Origin: Oscillospiraceae bacterium
GTDB lineage: Bacteria > Bacillota_A > Clostridia > Oscillospirales > Oscillospiraceae
Assembly (NCBI GenBank): GCA_016302005.1
Contig: JAEDOK010000001.1
Location: 1 to 43,593, forward strand
Direction of reading: 5' to 3'
DNA: 43,593 nt
The notes beneath the pieces are model-generated. The model was not told where the DNA came from and searched no databases. It saw nothing but the letters and a program-made list of their open reading frames with translations. The stretch's first letter is position 1. The number at the start of each line of letters is the position of its first letter. Position numbers and translations under genes: made by a program. Positions 32,441 through 39,743 of the stretch are shown here, piece after piece.

Positions 32441-34033
32441 ATGAGCAGAATAAAAGAGATTCTCCGTCTGACCGCCCAAATCAAGAAGCAGAGCGTCAGT
32501 ATGCAACGGCGTCTGCTGCTCTATTGGCTCTCTATGCTGTTGGGCATTGCCGCAGTGCTTGTTCTGATCCTCAGCGCTGTCGGCGTTTTTTCCAATGATG
32601 CGCAAAATGCCGGTGAAACGCTGCAATTGCAGCTCGATAATGCACAATTACAGCTCGAGCAGCATATGGAGTCGCTGGAAGCCAACAGCATTGCCCTGTC
32701 CGAACAGATTTCAAGGACACTGGAAACTCTGCTGACCGGAAACGGCGTGACGATGGATGACCTCAACGATGATCCCGAGCTTTTGCAAAAACTCCAAGAA
32801 GAACTGATGCCGCGCTTATATATGACGCTGCGCTTATCCCGATGCAGCGGCGTTTATATGGTATTCAATGCAACGGTCAACACAGCTGCCGAAAAAGCGC
32901 CGCATTCCGCAACCGGCATCTATTTGCGATATGCAAACATCCATGCCACGCCTGCGGCGCAGCCGGATGTGGTCTTCTTCCGCGGAATTCCGGACATTGC
33001 CCGCGCAGAGCGGCTGGAACTGCACAACCGCTGGAATTTGGAGTTTGACACCGAACATTTTCCCGGCTATGACGCTTGGATGGAGGCGGAGGTGGAGCGC
33101 TTAGCGGATGCCTGCTGCTGGACGGAGCGCTTTCGGCTGACGGACACCTGGGAGGATGTTCAGCTCCTGTGCGTTCCCATACTGGATCCAAATGGCAAGG
33201 TTTGCGGTTTGTGCGGTGTGGAGCTGTCTTCTCTTTACTGTTATTATTCCTATCCTGAGCTGAACGGTTCCTATGGCCCTCTGATCACATTGCTTGCGCC
33301 TGTGCAGGGTGGAAAGCTTTTGCTGGAAAAGGCCTTGACCGGCAGCGCCGACGGTACTTTCCTGGCAGACACCGATATTCTTTCCGTTCAGAAGGGCAAA
33401 TATTTTAACACATATTTTGATGGAGGCAACCGGTATATCGGACTGCACTGCAAAACCGGTATTCGCGGCGCGGACGGAAACGAGCTGGTCGCGGCGGTGC
33501 TGATCCCCGAAAATACTTTTATCGCATACCGTAATACCAACCGTCTGCTCCTGATCGGATGCTCGGTACTGTTATTTGTGATTGCACTATGCTTATCGAT
33601 CTTCCTCTCGAAACGTTTTGTCCAGCCGATTTTGCACACAATTCAGGTCATCCAATCCAACGAGATTCCGGAAAACAGCATAACCGGCATTTCAGAGCTG
33701 GATGAATTGGTGCAATTTGTACATTCCAAAACAAACGAAAAGATATCGCAAACCGCGAATGCCTTACCGCCGAACATTGAGGAGTTATTCCATACATTCT
33801 CCGAACGGGCAAAGACCCTTTCTACGGCGGAACGAGGTATATTGAAGTATTATATTGACGGACATGAGATCACGGAAATTCCCGATTTGGCGTTTGTCAG
33901 TATCCACACCGTGAAAAAGCACAACAGCAATATTTATCAAAAATTAGGCATTGCTTCCCGGGATGAGCTGATGCTGTACATTGACCTTTTCCGCCGCCTC
34001 GATCGTCTGAGCGAGCTGACGGATAGCGTCTGA
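32441..34033 (+). CDS. Membrane-anchored LuxR-type regulator with extracellular sensor domain
   Basis: This 530-residue protein has TM1 at about 18-46 (LLLYWLSMLLGIAAVLVLILSAVGVF) and a large extracytoplasmic region (about 47-366) of Cache-like character. TM2 (about 368-393, LLIGCSVLLFVIALCLSIFL) and a short HAMP-like linker follow. The cytoplasmic LuxR-type HTH at about 460-520 is LSTAERGILKYYIDGHEITEIPDLAFVSIHTVKKHNSNIYQKLGI. It lacks kinase and receiver domains, so it would be a one-component transmembrane transcription factor. GGGGGAG lies 5 nt before the ATG at 32441; ATG 32438 and TTG 32426 are in frame but too close to or in the site. It directly follows the solute-binding protein, its likely sensing partner (inference). 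Confidence 0.82.
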   Translation: MSRIKEILRLTAQIKKQSVSMQRRLLLYWLSMLLGIAAVLVLILSAVGVFSNDAQNAGETLQLQLDNAQLQLEQHMESLEANSIALSEQISRTLETLLTGNGVTMDDLNDDPELLQKLQEELMPRLYMTLRLSRCSGVYMVFNATVNTAAEKAPHSATGIYLRYANIHATPAAQPDVVFFRGIPDIARAERLELHNRWNLEFDTEHFPGYDAWMEAEVERLADACCWTERFRLTDTWEDVQLLCVPILDPNGKVCGLCGVELSSLYCYYSYPELNGSYGPLITLLAPVQGGKLLLEKALTGSADGTFLADTDILSVQKGKYFNTYFDGGNRYIGLHCKTGIRGADGNELVAAVLIPENTFIAYRNTNRLLLIGCSVLLFVIALCLSIFLSKRFVQPILHTIQVIQSNEIPENSITGISELDELVQFVHSKTNEKISQTANALPPNIEELFHTFSERAKTLSTAERGILKYYIDGHEITEIPDLAFVSIHTVKKHNSNIYQKLGIASRDELMLYIDLFRRLDRLSELTDSV

Positions 34034-34111
34034 ACGCGCGGCACGCTCGTGCATGTGATCCGATCGACGGGGACGAAGCCGGAAAGTCAGCTCGTCCTGC
34101 CTGTGTACAAA

Positions 34112-34142
34112 TTGCACAAAATTCGAACCGGGATTTGTGCAA
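34112..34142. promoter_or_regulatory. Inverted repeat, candidate operator
   Basis: TTGCACAAA (34112-34120) and TTTGTGCAA (34134-34142) are perfect 9-bp inverted arms 13 nt apart. They lie between the membrane LuxR gene and the zinc-ribbon gene, about 50 nt before a candidate promoter. The symmetry could suit a dimeric regulator such as the adjacent LuxR-type proteins. It could also be a stem-loop. Confidence 0.4.
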
Positions 34143-34191
34143 ACTATACTTATTCTTGGGCTACTTTCCTTGTAAAGTATGCTGAGTACCA

Positions 34192-34220
34192 TTGTTTTCC
34201 ACCGATGCTTATGTTATATT
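34192..34220 (+). promoter_or_regulatory. Candidate promoter of the zinc-ribbon gene
   Basis: TTGTTT (34192-34197), a 17-nt spacer and TATATT (34215-34220) lie 36 nt before the TTG start. The -35 is weak. Confidence 0.5.
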
Positions 34221-34255
34221 GTGGCTATCCGAAACGCAAAGGACGGTGAATATCG

Positions 34256-34630
34256 TTGAGAGAAATCGTAGATGCCATCTTGAAGGATTGCTCGACGCGG
34301 GAAATATTTTCCTTCTCTGTCCGCTGCGCCGAATGCGGGGAAGTCTGGAAAAGCAGACAGATCCGTTTTTCAAAGGCGGGCGTGTCTCCGCTGAGCGAGG
34401 GGAAGCGTATCGTATTCGACACCCTCTATCAAAAGGAACGCGAGCGAGCGAGAAACGCGGCAATCAGGGATGCGGCAGAGAGCTTTAATTATTGCCCCAT
34501 TTGCCGCAGAACGGTCTGCAATCGATGCTTCCTGATCTGCGAGGATCTGGATATGTGCATTCACTGTGCTTCTCAGCTAAATGAGCAAGGCGCTCCGGTC
34601 ATGCCGCCTCTTATTGAGGCAGTGATATGA
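34256..34630 (+). CDS. Small zinc-ribbon protein of unknown function
   Basis: This 124-residue cytosolic protein has four Cys pairs: CAEC (about residues 24-27), CPIC (80-83), CNRC (88-91) and CIHC (101-104). They are arranged as two zinc ribbons or one treble-clef-like unit around a basic helix (YQKERERARNAAIRDAAE). The start is TTG, with GGACGGTG about 7 nt ahead. It is followed 19 nt later by a lipoprotein gene, so the two are probably co-transcribed. Function not recognised. Confidence 0.65.
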   Translation: MREIVDAILKDCSTREIFSFSVRCAECGEVWKSRQIRFSKAGVSPLSEGKRIVFDTLYQKERERARNAAIRDAAESFNYCPICRRTVCNRCFLICEDLDMCIHCASQLNEQGAPVMPPLIEAVI

Positions 34631-34649
34631 ATGGAAAGGATGAAAAACA

Positions 34650-35198
34650 ATGAAAAAGAACATTAAAAAACTGATGGCTCTTCTGCTTGCCCTCGTACTC
34701 TGCACGGCGATGCTCGCAGGCTGCGGCGGCGATAAGGAGGAAGCGCCCAAGACAGCGGACGAGGTCAAGGGCGAGACCTATGACGCAGGCAATGTCAGCG
34801 CACTTGTCCCGAACGGATGGAAGGCTTTCCCGGTGTCTGATATGCTTGATGAGTACGACGGCGAGAATGATCCGACCGCGTTGCAAATCTGCAAGGGCGG
34901 CGAGGATGAATTCGATCTCTTTACCAAGCCCTATGTTCAGATCAACTATTATCCGGATACCAGTATGTATGTCTCCTCGGACTGGTACGATGATGTCGTT
35001 GATCTCGAAGCGAAGCAAATCGGCAACTACACCTGGAACGGCTTTACCTGCAATAACATGGGTTATCCGACCGCCGTGCTTTATACGGATGGTGATGTGC
35101 AGATTCAGATCACGATGATCCTTGAAAACGAAGGTAACAAGATCGCTCTGGAGGACGCTGATGTGCAGGCGATCATTGCCAGCATTCAAGTGAAGTAA
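34650..35198 (+). CDS. Predicted small lipoprotein
   Basis: This 182-residue lipoprotein has the signal MKKNIKKLMALLLALVLCTAMLAGC (lipidated Cys25). An acidic alpha/beta domain follows, with VSALVPNGWKAFPV near residue 50, a motif seen in clostridial lipoproteins with PsbP-like folds. The C-terminus ends VQAIIASIQVK. A similar C-terminal pattern appears in the frame-shifted fragment at 37020-37267. Function unknown. AAGGATG precedes the ATG. Confidence 0.78.
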   Translation: MKKNIKKLMALLLALVLCTAMLAGCGGDKEEAPKTADEVKGETYDAGNVSALVPNGWKAFPVSDMLDEYDGENDPTALQICKGGEDEFDLFTKPYVQINYYPDTSMYVSSDWYDDVVDLEAKQIGNYTWNGFTCNNMGYPTAVLYTDGDVQIQITMILENEGNKIALEDADVQAIIASIQVK

Positions 35199-35215
35199 TT
35201 CAAATTACATACTGA

Positions 35216-35246
35216 CCACCGATGGAAATTTCATTTTCATCGGTGG
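35216..35246. repeat. Hairpin repeat, family C copy 1
   Basis: CCACCGATGGAAA (35216-35228) pairs with TTTTCATCGGTGG (35234-35246) with one G-T pair. A near-identical hairpin lies at 39641-39669. It stands between the lipoprotein and the DUF4428-type gene. There is no T-run, so terminator function is doubtful. Confidence 0.6.
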
Positions 35247-35280
35247 GATAATCTCATATCCAATAGGGAGGAAGCAAAAG

Positions 35281-36063
35281 ATGGGTTTCTTCGGCAAATT
35301 GTTTGAAAAGAAAAACTGCGATATTTGCGGCGGCGAAATCGGACTTTTGGGCAACCGTAAGTTAGAAGACGGGAATCTCTGCAAGGAGTGCGCAAAAAAG
35401 CTTTCGCCGTGGTTCTCGGAGCGCCGCCAAAGTACGGTAGAGGAGATCCGCGCCCAATTGGAATATCGCGAAGCAAACCGCGCGGAGGTCGAAAAGTTCC
35501 ATGTTACACGTACGCTGGGACTCGGAACCAAAGTGCTGCTCGATGAGGACGCCGGGAAATTCCTTGTGACCTCTGCGCAGCGCTGGCAGGAGGCAAATCC
35601 GGACATTTTAGACTTTTCGCAGGTTACGGGCTGCGATGTGGATATCGACGAGAGCAAGACGGAGGAAAAGCGTAAGCTGCCCGACGGCAAAGAGGTCAGC
35701 TATAATCCGCCGCGCTATCATTACAGCTATGAATTCAACGTGAACATTCACGTCAACAGCCCGTGGTTTGACAAGATCCGTTTCCGTTTAGGGAATAACG
35801 TTGAGGTGGATTCCGTAAGCAGTCACATCGGCAGTCGCTTCACCACGATCGTGAATCCGCGTCAAGATGTAGAATATCAGGAGCGCGACCGGATGGCAAA
35901 CGAGATCCGTACGGCTCTGACGCAGGTACGCCGTCAGGTGCGCAAGCAGGCTGAGGAGGCTGCCGCGCCGAAACAGGTGGTCACCTGTCCGTGGTGTGGA
36001 GCGACTACTACGCCGGATGCCTCCGGACGCTGCGAATTCTGCGGCGGCTCCGTAAATGATTAA
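35281..36063 (+). CDS. DUF4428-type zinc-ribbon protein
   Basis: This 260-residue soluble protein has an N-terminal DUF4428-like zinc ribbon (residues 1-50) with CDICGGEIG and CKECAKKL. A central beta-rich region follows (about 70-200, VTRTLGLGTKVLLDEDAGKFLV, YSYEFNVNIHVNSPWFDKIRFRLG), then a Gln/Ala helix. A second zinc ribbon lies at the C-terminus (CPWCGATTTPDASGRCEFCGG). Such proteins are common in gut Clostridia; the role is unknown. AGGGAGG precedes the ATG. Confidence 0.82.
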   Translation: MGFFGKLFEKKNCDICGGEIGLLGNRKLEDGNLCKECAKKLSPWFSERRQSTVEEIRAQLEYREANRAEVEKFHVTRTLGLGTKVLLDEDAGKFLVTSAQRWQEANPDILDFSQVTGCDVDIDESKTEEKRKLPDGKEVSYNPPRYHYSYEFNVNIHVNSPWFDKIRFRLGNNVEVDSVSSHIGSRFTTIVNPRQDVEYQERDRMANEIRTALTQVRRQVRKQAEEAAAPKQVVTCPWCGATTTPDASGRCEFCGGSVND

Positions 36064-36163
36064 CGCAGACTGTTTTGGTTCTCTTACGAAATGAATCGGC
36101 ATCATCCAGTGTTGATCCGCTGCGGCGGTAGACAATACTAAGAAAAAAAGGAGGTCAAATGTT

Positions 36164-36568
36164 ATGGAACAGACTACACCGAAGGGCGCAAGCTTCTTGA
36201 AGGTAACCGGCATCCTCATGATCATCGGCGGAGGCATTTCTCTGATCCTTGCTATCATTGCCCTGCTGGGTATCGCGGCACTGGCAACGCTTGGTGTTTC
36301 TTCCGGCATGCTGTATGCGGCAGGTTTCCTGACGCTTGCCAGCGCGGTCGCTGAACTGGTGACCGGCATCATCGGCGTTGCCAATGCCAAACGTGCCGAA
36401 AAAGCAGGCTTGTGCATGGCATGGGGCATCGTTGTTGCGGCGCTGTGCGTTATCGGCTGCATCCTCACCGTTGCCGGCGGCGACGCTTTCCCCGTGTTCT
36501 CGCTCATCCTCGGTCTTGTACTTCCCGTGCTGTTTATCATCGGCGCAGCGAAGAACAAGCAGGGCTGA
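36164..36568 (+). CDS. Small four-TM membrane protein
   Basis: This 134-residue integral membrane protein has four hydrophobic helices (about 13-38, 44-66, 81-103, 107-128) separated by very short loops (NAKRAEKAG). Only the ends are polar. There is no recognised catalytic or transport motif. AGGAGGTC lies about 8 nt before the ATG. It stands between a zinc-ribbon protein and a lipoprotein gene on the same strand, so it may belong to an envelope-stress or surface gene set (inference). Confidence 0.78.
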   Translation: MEQTTPKGASFLKVTGILMIIGGGISLILAIIALLGIAALATLGVSSGMLYAAGFLTLASAVAELVTGIIGVANAKRAEKAGLCMAWGIVVAALCVIGCILTVAGGDAFPVFSLILGLVLPVLFIIGAAKNKQG

Positions 36569-36624
36569 TCTATCACATAGGCGGCAGCTTGCTGCCGCCT
36601 ATTCTCTTTGCATGGAGGAGCAAA

Positions 36625-37047
36625 ATGAAAAGGAGTATTGCACTTCTGCTTGTGCTTGTTATTGCGTTCACTTTGACCGCCTGCGACGGAGCAAAGGACA
36701 ACGACCCCAATTTAGGAAAGTATGTCGGTGCGACGGTCGAAGTATTCGGCGAAGATGTAAATATCTCCGAGATATACCCCGAAGGTGAGAACTATATTGA
36801 GCTGCGCTCCGATGGGAAGTGCGTGTTTACACTGGACGGCGACAGTGAAAGCGGTAATTGGACCCTCAACGGAAATGATATCGTTCTTACCATTGAGGAT
36901 GTGGATTCTACAGGTACGCTGAAGGACGGTGTTCTGACAATCGACTTTATGGGCGAAGGCATAACGATGACCTTTGTTAAGGACGGCGCGACCGTTAAGA
37001 CAGATGCTGCAAGCAAGCCGATATTTAGACAGCTATTCCGATTATGA
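36625..37047 (+). CDS. Predicted lipoprotein with lipocalin-like domain, probably truncated by frameshift
   Basis: This 140-residue lipoprotein has the signal MKRSIALLLVLVIAFTLTAC (lipidated Cys20). The beta-rich domain (YIELRSDGKCVFTLDGDSESGNWTLNGNDIVLTIEDVDSTGTLKDGVLTI) resembles the lipocalin-like repeat of many clostridial lipoproteins. After residue about 130 the frame runs into out-of-family sequence (FRQLFRL) and stops. The next frame encodes a different lipoprotein-type C-terminus, so the ancestral protein was longer or two genes were fused. GGAGGAG precedes the ATG. Confidence 0.7.
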   Translation: MKRSIALLLVLVIAFTLTACDGAKDNDPNLGKYVGATVEVFGEDVNISEIYPEGENYIELRSDGKCVFTLDGDSESGNWTLNGNDIVLTIEDVDSTGTLKDGVLTIDFMGEGITMTFVKDGATVKTDAASKPIFRQLFRL

Positions 37048-37267
37048 GGACTTCACAATGCAGGATGTAATGATCGCAGGGTATAAGACTGTCCAAATCA
37101 CCTATAACTGCTGGGGAGATTACTATGTTGACACTTACATTGACTTCGGTGAGGATGCCGGGGAATATGCGGGTATCTGCATCAGTGTGCGCTCTTACAA
37201 CAGCTTCGAGGAGTGCCGTTCGGCTGCAGTGGAGGCGGTTCTCTATTCGATCCAGGTAGTAAACTAA
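37020..37267 (+). pseudogene. Out-of-frame C-terminal lipoprotein fragment
   Basis: From about 37020 the shifted frame reads YLDSYSDYEDFTMQDVMIAG, continues with VQITYNCWGDYYVDTYIDFG and ends VLYSIQVVN. It has no ribosome binding site or signal peptide. Its ending resembles that of the lipoprotein at 34650-35198 (IIASIQVK). It therefore looks like the 3' part of a paralogue joined to the gene at 36625 by a deletion, or the continuation of that gene after a one-base shift. Confidence 0.6.
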
Positions 37268-37337
37268 AGAAAAATCATCGGGGAGCGGCATCCGGCCGCC
37301 GCCCCAAAAGTACTATATAAACAACGGGGGAATTCCG

Positions 37338-38198
37338 ATGAAAAAGCTTATGGCAATTGCGCTTGCCCTTCTTTTTCTGTTTTCTTTGACGGCTTGCGGT
37401 GAAAAAGAACCCACGAGCAGACCCTTTGAGAACATCACATTGCCTACCACGGAAAGCACTGTGCCGACAGACGCTTCCGCTACGGAACAAACTTCCGCCC
37501 CCTCGGAAACGGAAGAACCCACAGATCCTACGCCGGAAGAGCCGACAACCGGTGCGGAAGAGCTTGTCAATGAGTATTACAACGACGCTGGGGAATATGA
37601 GTTCTCTTACGACGATAATACCAGCGATACCTTCTATTATTCCTTTCATTTGCCTGAGATCACTGAATCTACCAAAGGTGCCTTAGCGATCAATCGGTCA
37701 ATCACCGAGACCTTCGGCGCGCTGATCGAGGAAGAATACAAGGCGATGGAGGAAGGCCAGTTTCTGAACTACAACATTGTGAACTGGTATCCTTCCTTCT
37801 ATCGCGACCTGTTGGTGCTGGTGATCTCGGCGGAAAGTATCAGTGAATTCTCGTCTTTCGGTGTGTACTGCTATAATTACACCACAGGTGAATGGCTGCA
37901 GGGCAGTGCGCTTTTGGAATACCTGTATATTGAAGAAGAGGGCTTCCTTGAGGCGACGCGTACGGCGGCAGAAGAATGCTTTATCTCCTACTACGGCGAT
38001 ATACCCGAAGAGGACAGGGAGTTATACGGCTATAACGAATGCCTGGCATGGACGGTCTCTGACGATAACATCAATTTGGACAATCTCATGTTCTATCCGG
38101 ATGAACAGGGAGAGATCGTTGTGATCGCGCGTATCGGCTCCATGGCGGGCGCGGAGTGGTATTATCATTATATCTATCCGGAGGTCGCTTTCGGCTGA
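37338..38198 (+). CDS. Predicted lipoprotein with Thr/Pro/Glu linker
   Basis: This 286-residue lipoprotein has the signal MKKLMAIALALLFLFSLTAC (lipidated Cys20). A Thr/Ser/Pro/Glu-rich linker spans about 22-75. An acidic, Tyr-rich globular domain (about 80-286) contains YEFSYDDNTSDTFYYSFHLPEI and LAINRSITETFG, a layout like DUF3298/DUF4163-type extracellular domains, which is a weak assignment. GGGGG lies ahead of the ATG. The stop at 38198 abuts the headless SLH pseudogene. Confidence 0.75.
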   Translation: MKKLMAIALALLFLFSLTACGEKEPTSRPFENITLPTTESTVPTDASATEQTSAPSETEEPTDPTPEEPTTGAEELVNEYYNDAGEYEFSYDDNTSDTFYYSFHLPEITESTKGALAINRSITETFGALIEEEYKAMEEGQFLNYNIVNWYPSFYRDLLVLVISAESISEFSSFGVYCYNYTTGEWLQGSALLEYLYIEEEGFLEATRTAAEECFISYYGDIPEEDRELYGYNECLAWTVSDDNINLDNLMFYPDEQGEIVVIARIGSMAGAEWYYHYIYPEVAFG

Positions 38199-38199
38199 C

Positions 38200-39632
38200 C
38201 CGGACCATATCTTAACGCTGACGGCAAGCGCAGCCGCCGTTACAGTTTATACCGTTTCTTATGACACGGCTGTCTATTGTGGCGGAACCTATGATATTGT
38301 GGTCGGTGCGAACGGCACGAACCTGAGATATCAGTGGCAAGCCAAAGGCTCCGGCAGTTGGTTTGATCTGGAGGACAACGATGCCTATTCCGGAACGACA
38401 ACAGCGCATCTGCAATTCCGACCCAATGAGACGTTTGAAGATGGCGGAGAAAACTGGGAGAGTGTCGGCTTTCGATGCGTCGTGAACGGCAACGGTGCAG
38501 CGGATGAGGAAAACTGCACGGTATTCAAAGAGGGCGGTAAGTATTACTGCCGCATTCGCCTCACGCCGGCAGAGGGCTACTATTTCCCAACGGAAAAAAC
38601 CACGATCAACTATCGTCCCGCTTATCTCTATACCGGCAAGGTCAGCGTCAATGGTGAACCGTACAATGACAAAATTTACTGTAACGCGGATGGAACCTCG
38701 ATAGTCATTGACTGGTGGGAGGATGCTGCGCAGCCTGAGTTGCGGCAGCATGAGATCACCGTGACCTATGCAGACGAGAGTGTCAGTGTCGCAAAGGACG
38801 GCAGCCTCATTTTGACGGCATTTCACAACACCCATCCTGAGGCAAAAACGTCAAATTCCAATGGTATGAAGCCGGTGTGCAGGAGCAGTGGGGAACCGCT
38901 GTCAGCGGCGCAACGGATTGCAGTTTTGTCGTACCGACGCAGACCGTGGGAGTAAAATACTACCGTTGCCATATTACGGCGGAGCTGGACGGAACGGTGA
39001 TCTCGACATCCGTGGAGAAGTTCAAGTGCGTGAAGGTTACAGTCGAAGCGGCTCCGATGAAGCCGATGTCCTTTACCGATGTGAAGAATTCCGACTGGTT
39101 CTGTGAGGATGTGCAATATGTCTATGACCGCGGACTCATGGACGGTGTCGGTAACAACAAATTTGATCCGAACGGAAAATGCACGCGTGCTATGATCGTG
39201 ACGATTCTCTACCGCATGGAGGGAAAGCCTGCGCACAGTGGCTCAAATCCGTTTACCGATGTCAGTGGCGGACAGTGGTATACGGATGCCGTCATTTGGG
39301 CAGCGGAGAACAACATTGTCAACGGTGTCGGCAACGGCAAGTTCGCACCGGATACGGATATCACCCGTGAGCAGCTTGCAACGATCCTATGCCGTTATGC
39401 GGTATATCATGGGGATTATAACAAGGAAGACAGTGTTATGCTTGTTACGTTCGCTGATCAGGATAAGATATCCGACTGGGCGGGAGACGCAATGAGTTGG
39501 GCGGTCGGTGTCGGCTTGCTCGGCGGCAGCGGCGAGAAAGACGGTCTGTACCTGCTGCCCGGCGGCAATGCGCTCCGTTGCCAAGTCGCAGCCATCTCCC
39601 ATCGCTTTTGCGTTGCTTTTAAGGAATCCTGA
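38200..39632 (+). pseudogene. SLH-domain surface protein, 5'-truncated and frameshifted
   Basis: The open frame starts directly behind the upstream lipoprotein stop with no ATG, GTG or TTG before 38299, no ribosome binding site and no signal peptide. It encodes immunoglobulin-like sequence (VVGANGTNLRYQWQAKGSGS). At the A5 run 38844-38848 it must shift by one base to continue as KNVKFQWYEAGVQEQWG. The second part carries three SLH repeats (FTDVKNSDWF, FTDVSGGQWYTDA, FADQDKISDW) closely similar to those of the intact gene at 39744. One added A would restore the join. Confidence 0.8.
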
Positions 39633-39640
39633 TACTCACT

Positions 39641-39692
39641 ACCGATGAAAAAGAAACTTTTTCATCGGTGGCGCAACGCCATTCGGCGTTGC
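39641..39692. repeat. Hairpin repeat, family C copy 2, plus adjoining hairpin
   Basis: ACCGATGAAAAAG (39641-39653) and CTTTTTCATCGGT (39657-39669) form a perfect 13-bp stem, like that at 35216-35246. A second stem GCAACGCC/GGCGTTGC (39673-39680 with 39685-39692) follows at once. They sit between the SLH pseudogene and its intact paralogue. Confidence 0.6.
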
Positions 39693-39743
39693 CTGATAAC
39701 GCTCGATGATGTAAAATTCAGATAATCGACAAGGAGGAACAAC

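Noticed and set aside
34192..34488. 98-codon plus-strand ORF
   Set aside because: It overlaps the zinc-ribbon gene in another frame, whereas the zinc-ribbon frame has clear CxxC motifs.
38844..38850. Programmed -1 frameshift at the A5 run
   Set aside because: The heptamer CAAAAAC does not fit the X-XXY-YYZ slippery pattern, and the gene also lacks a start, so decay or an indel is simpler.
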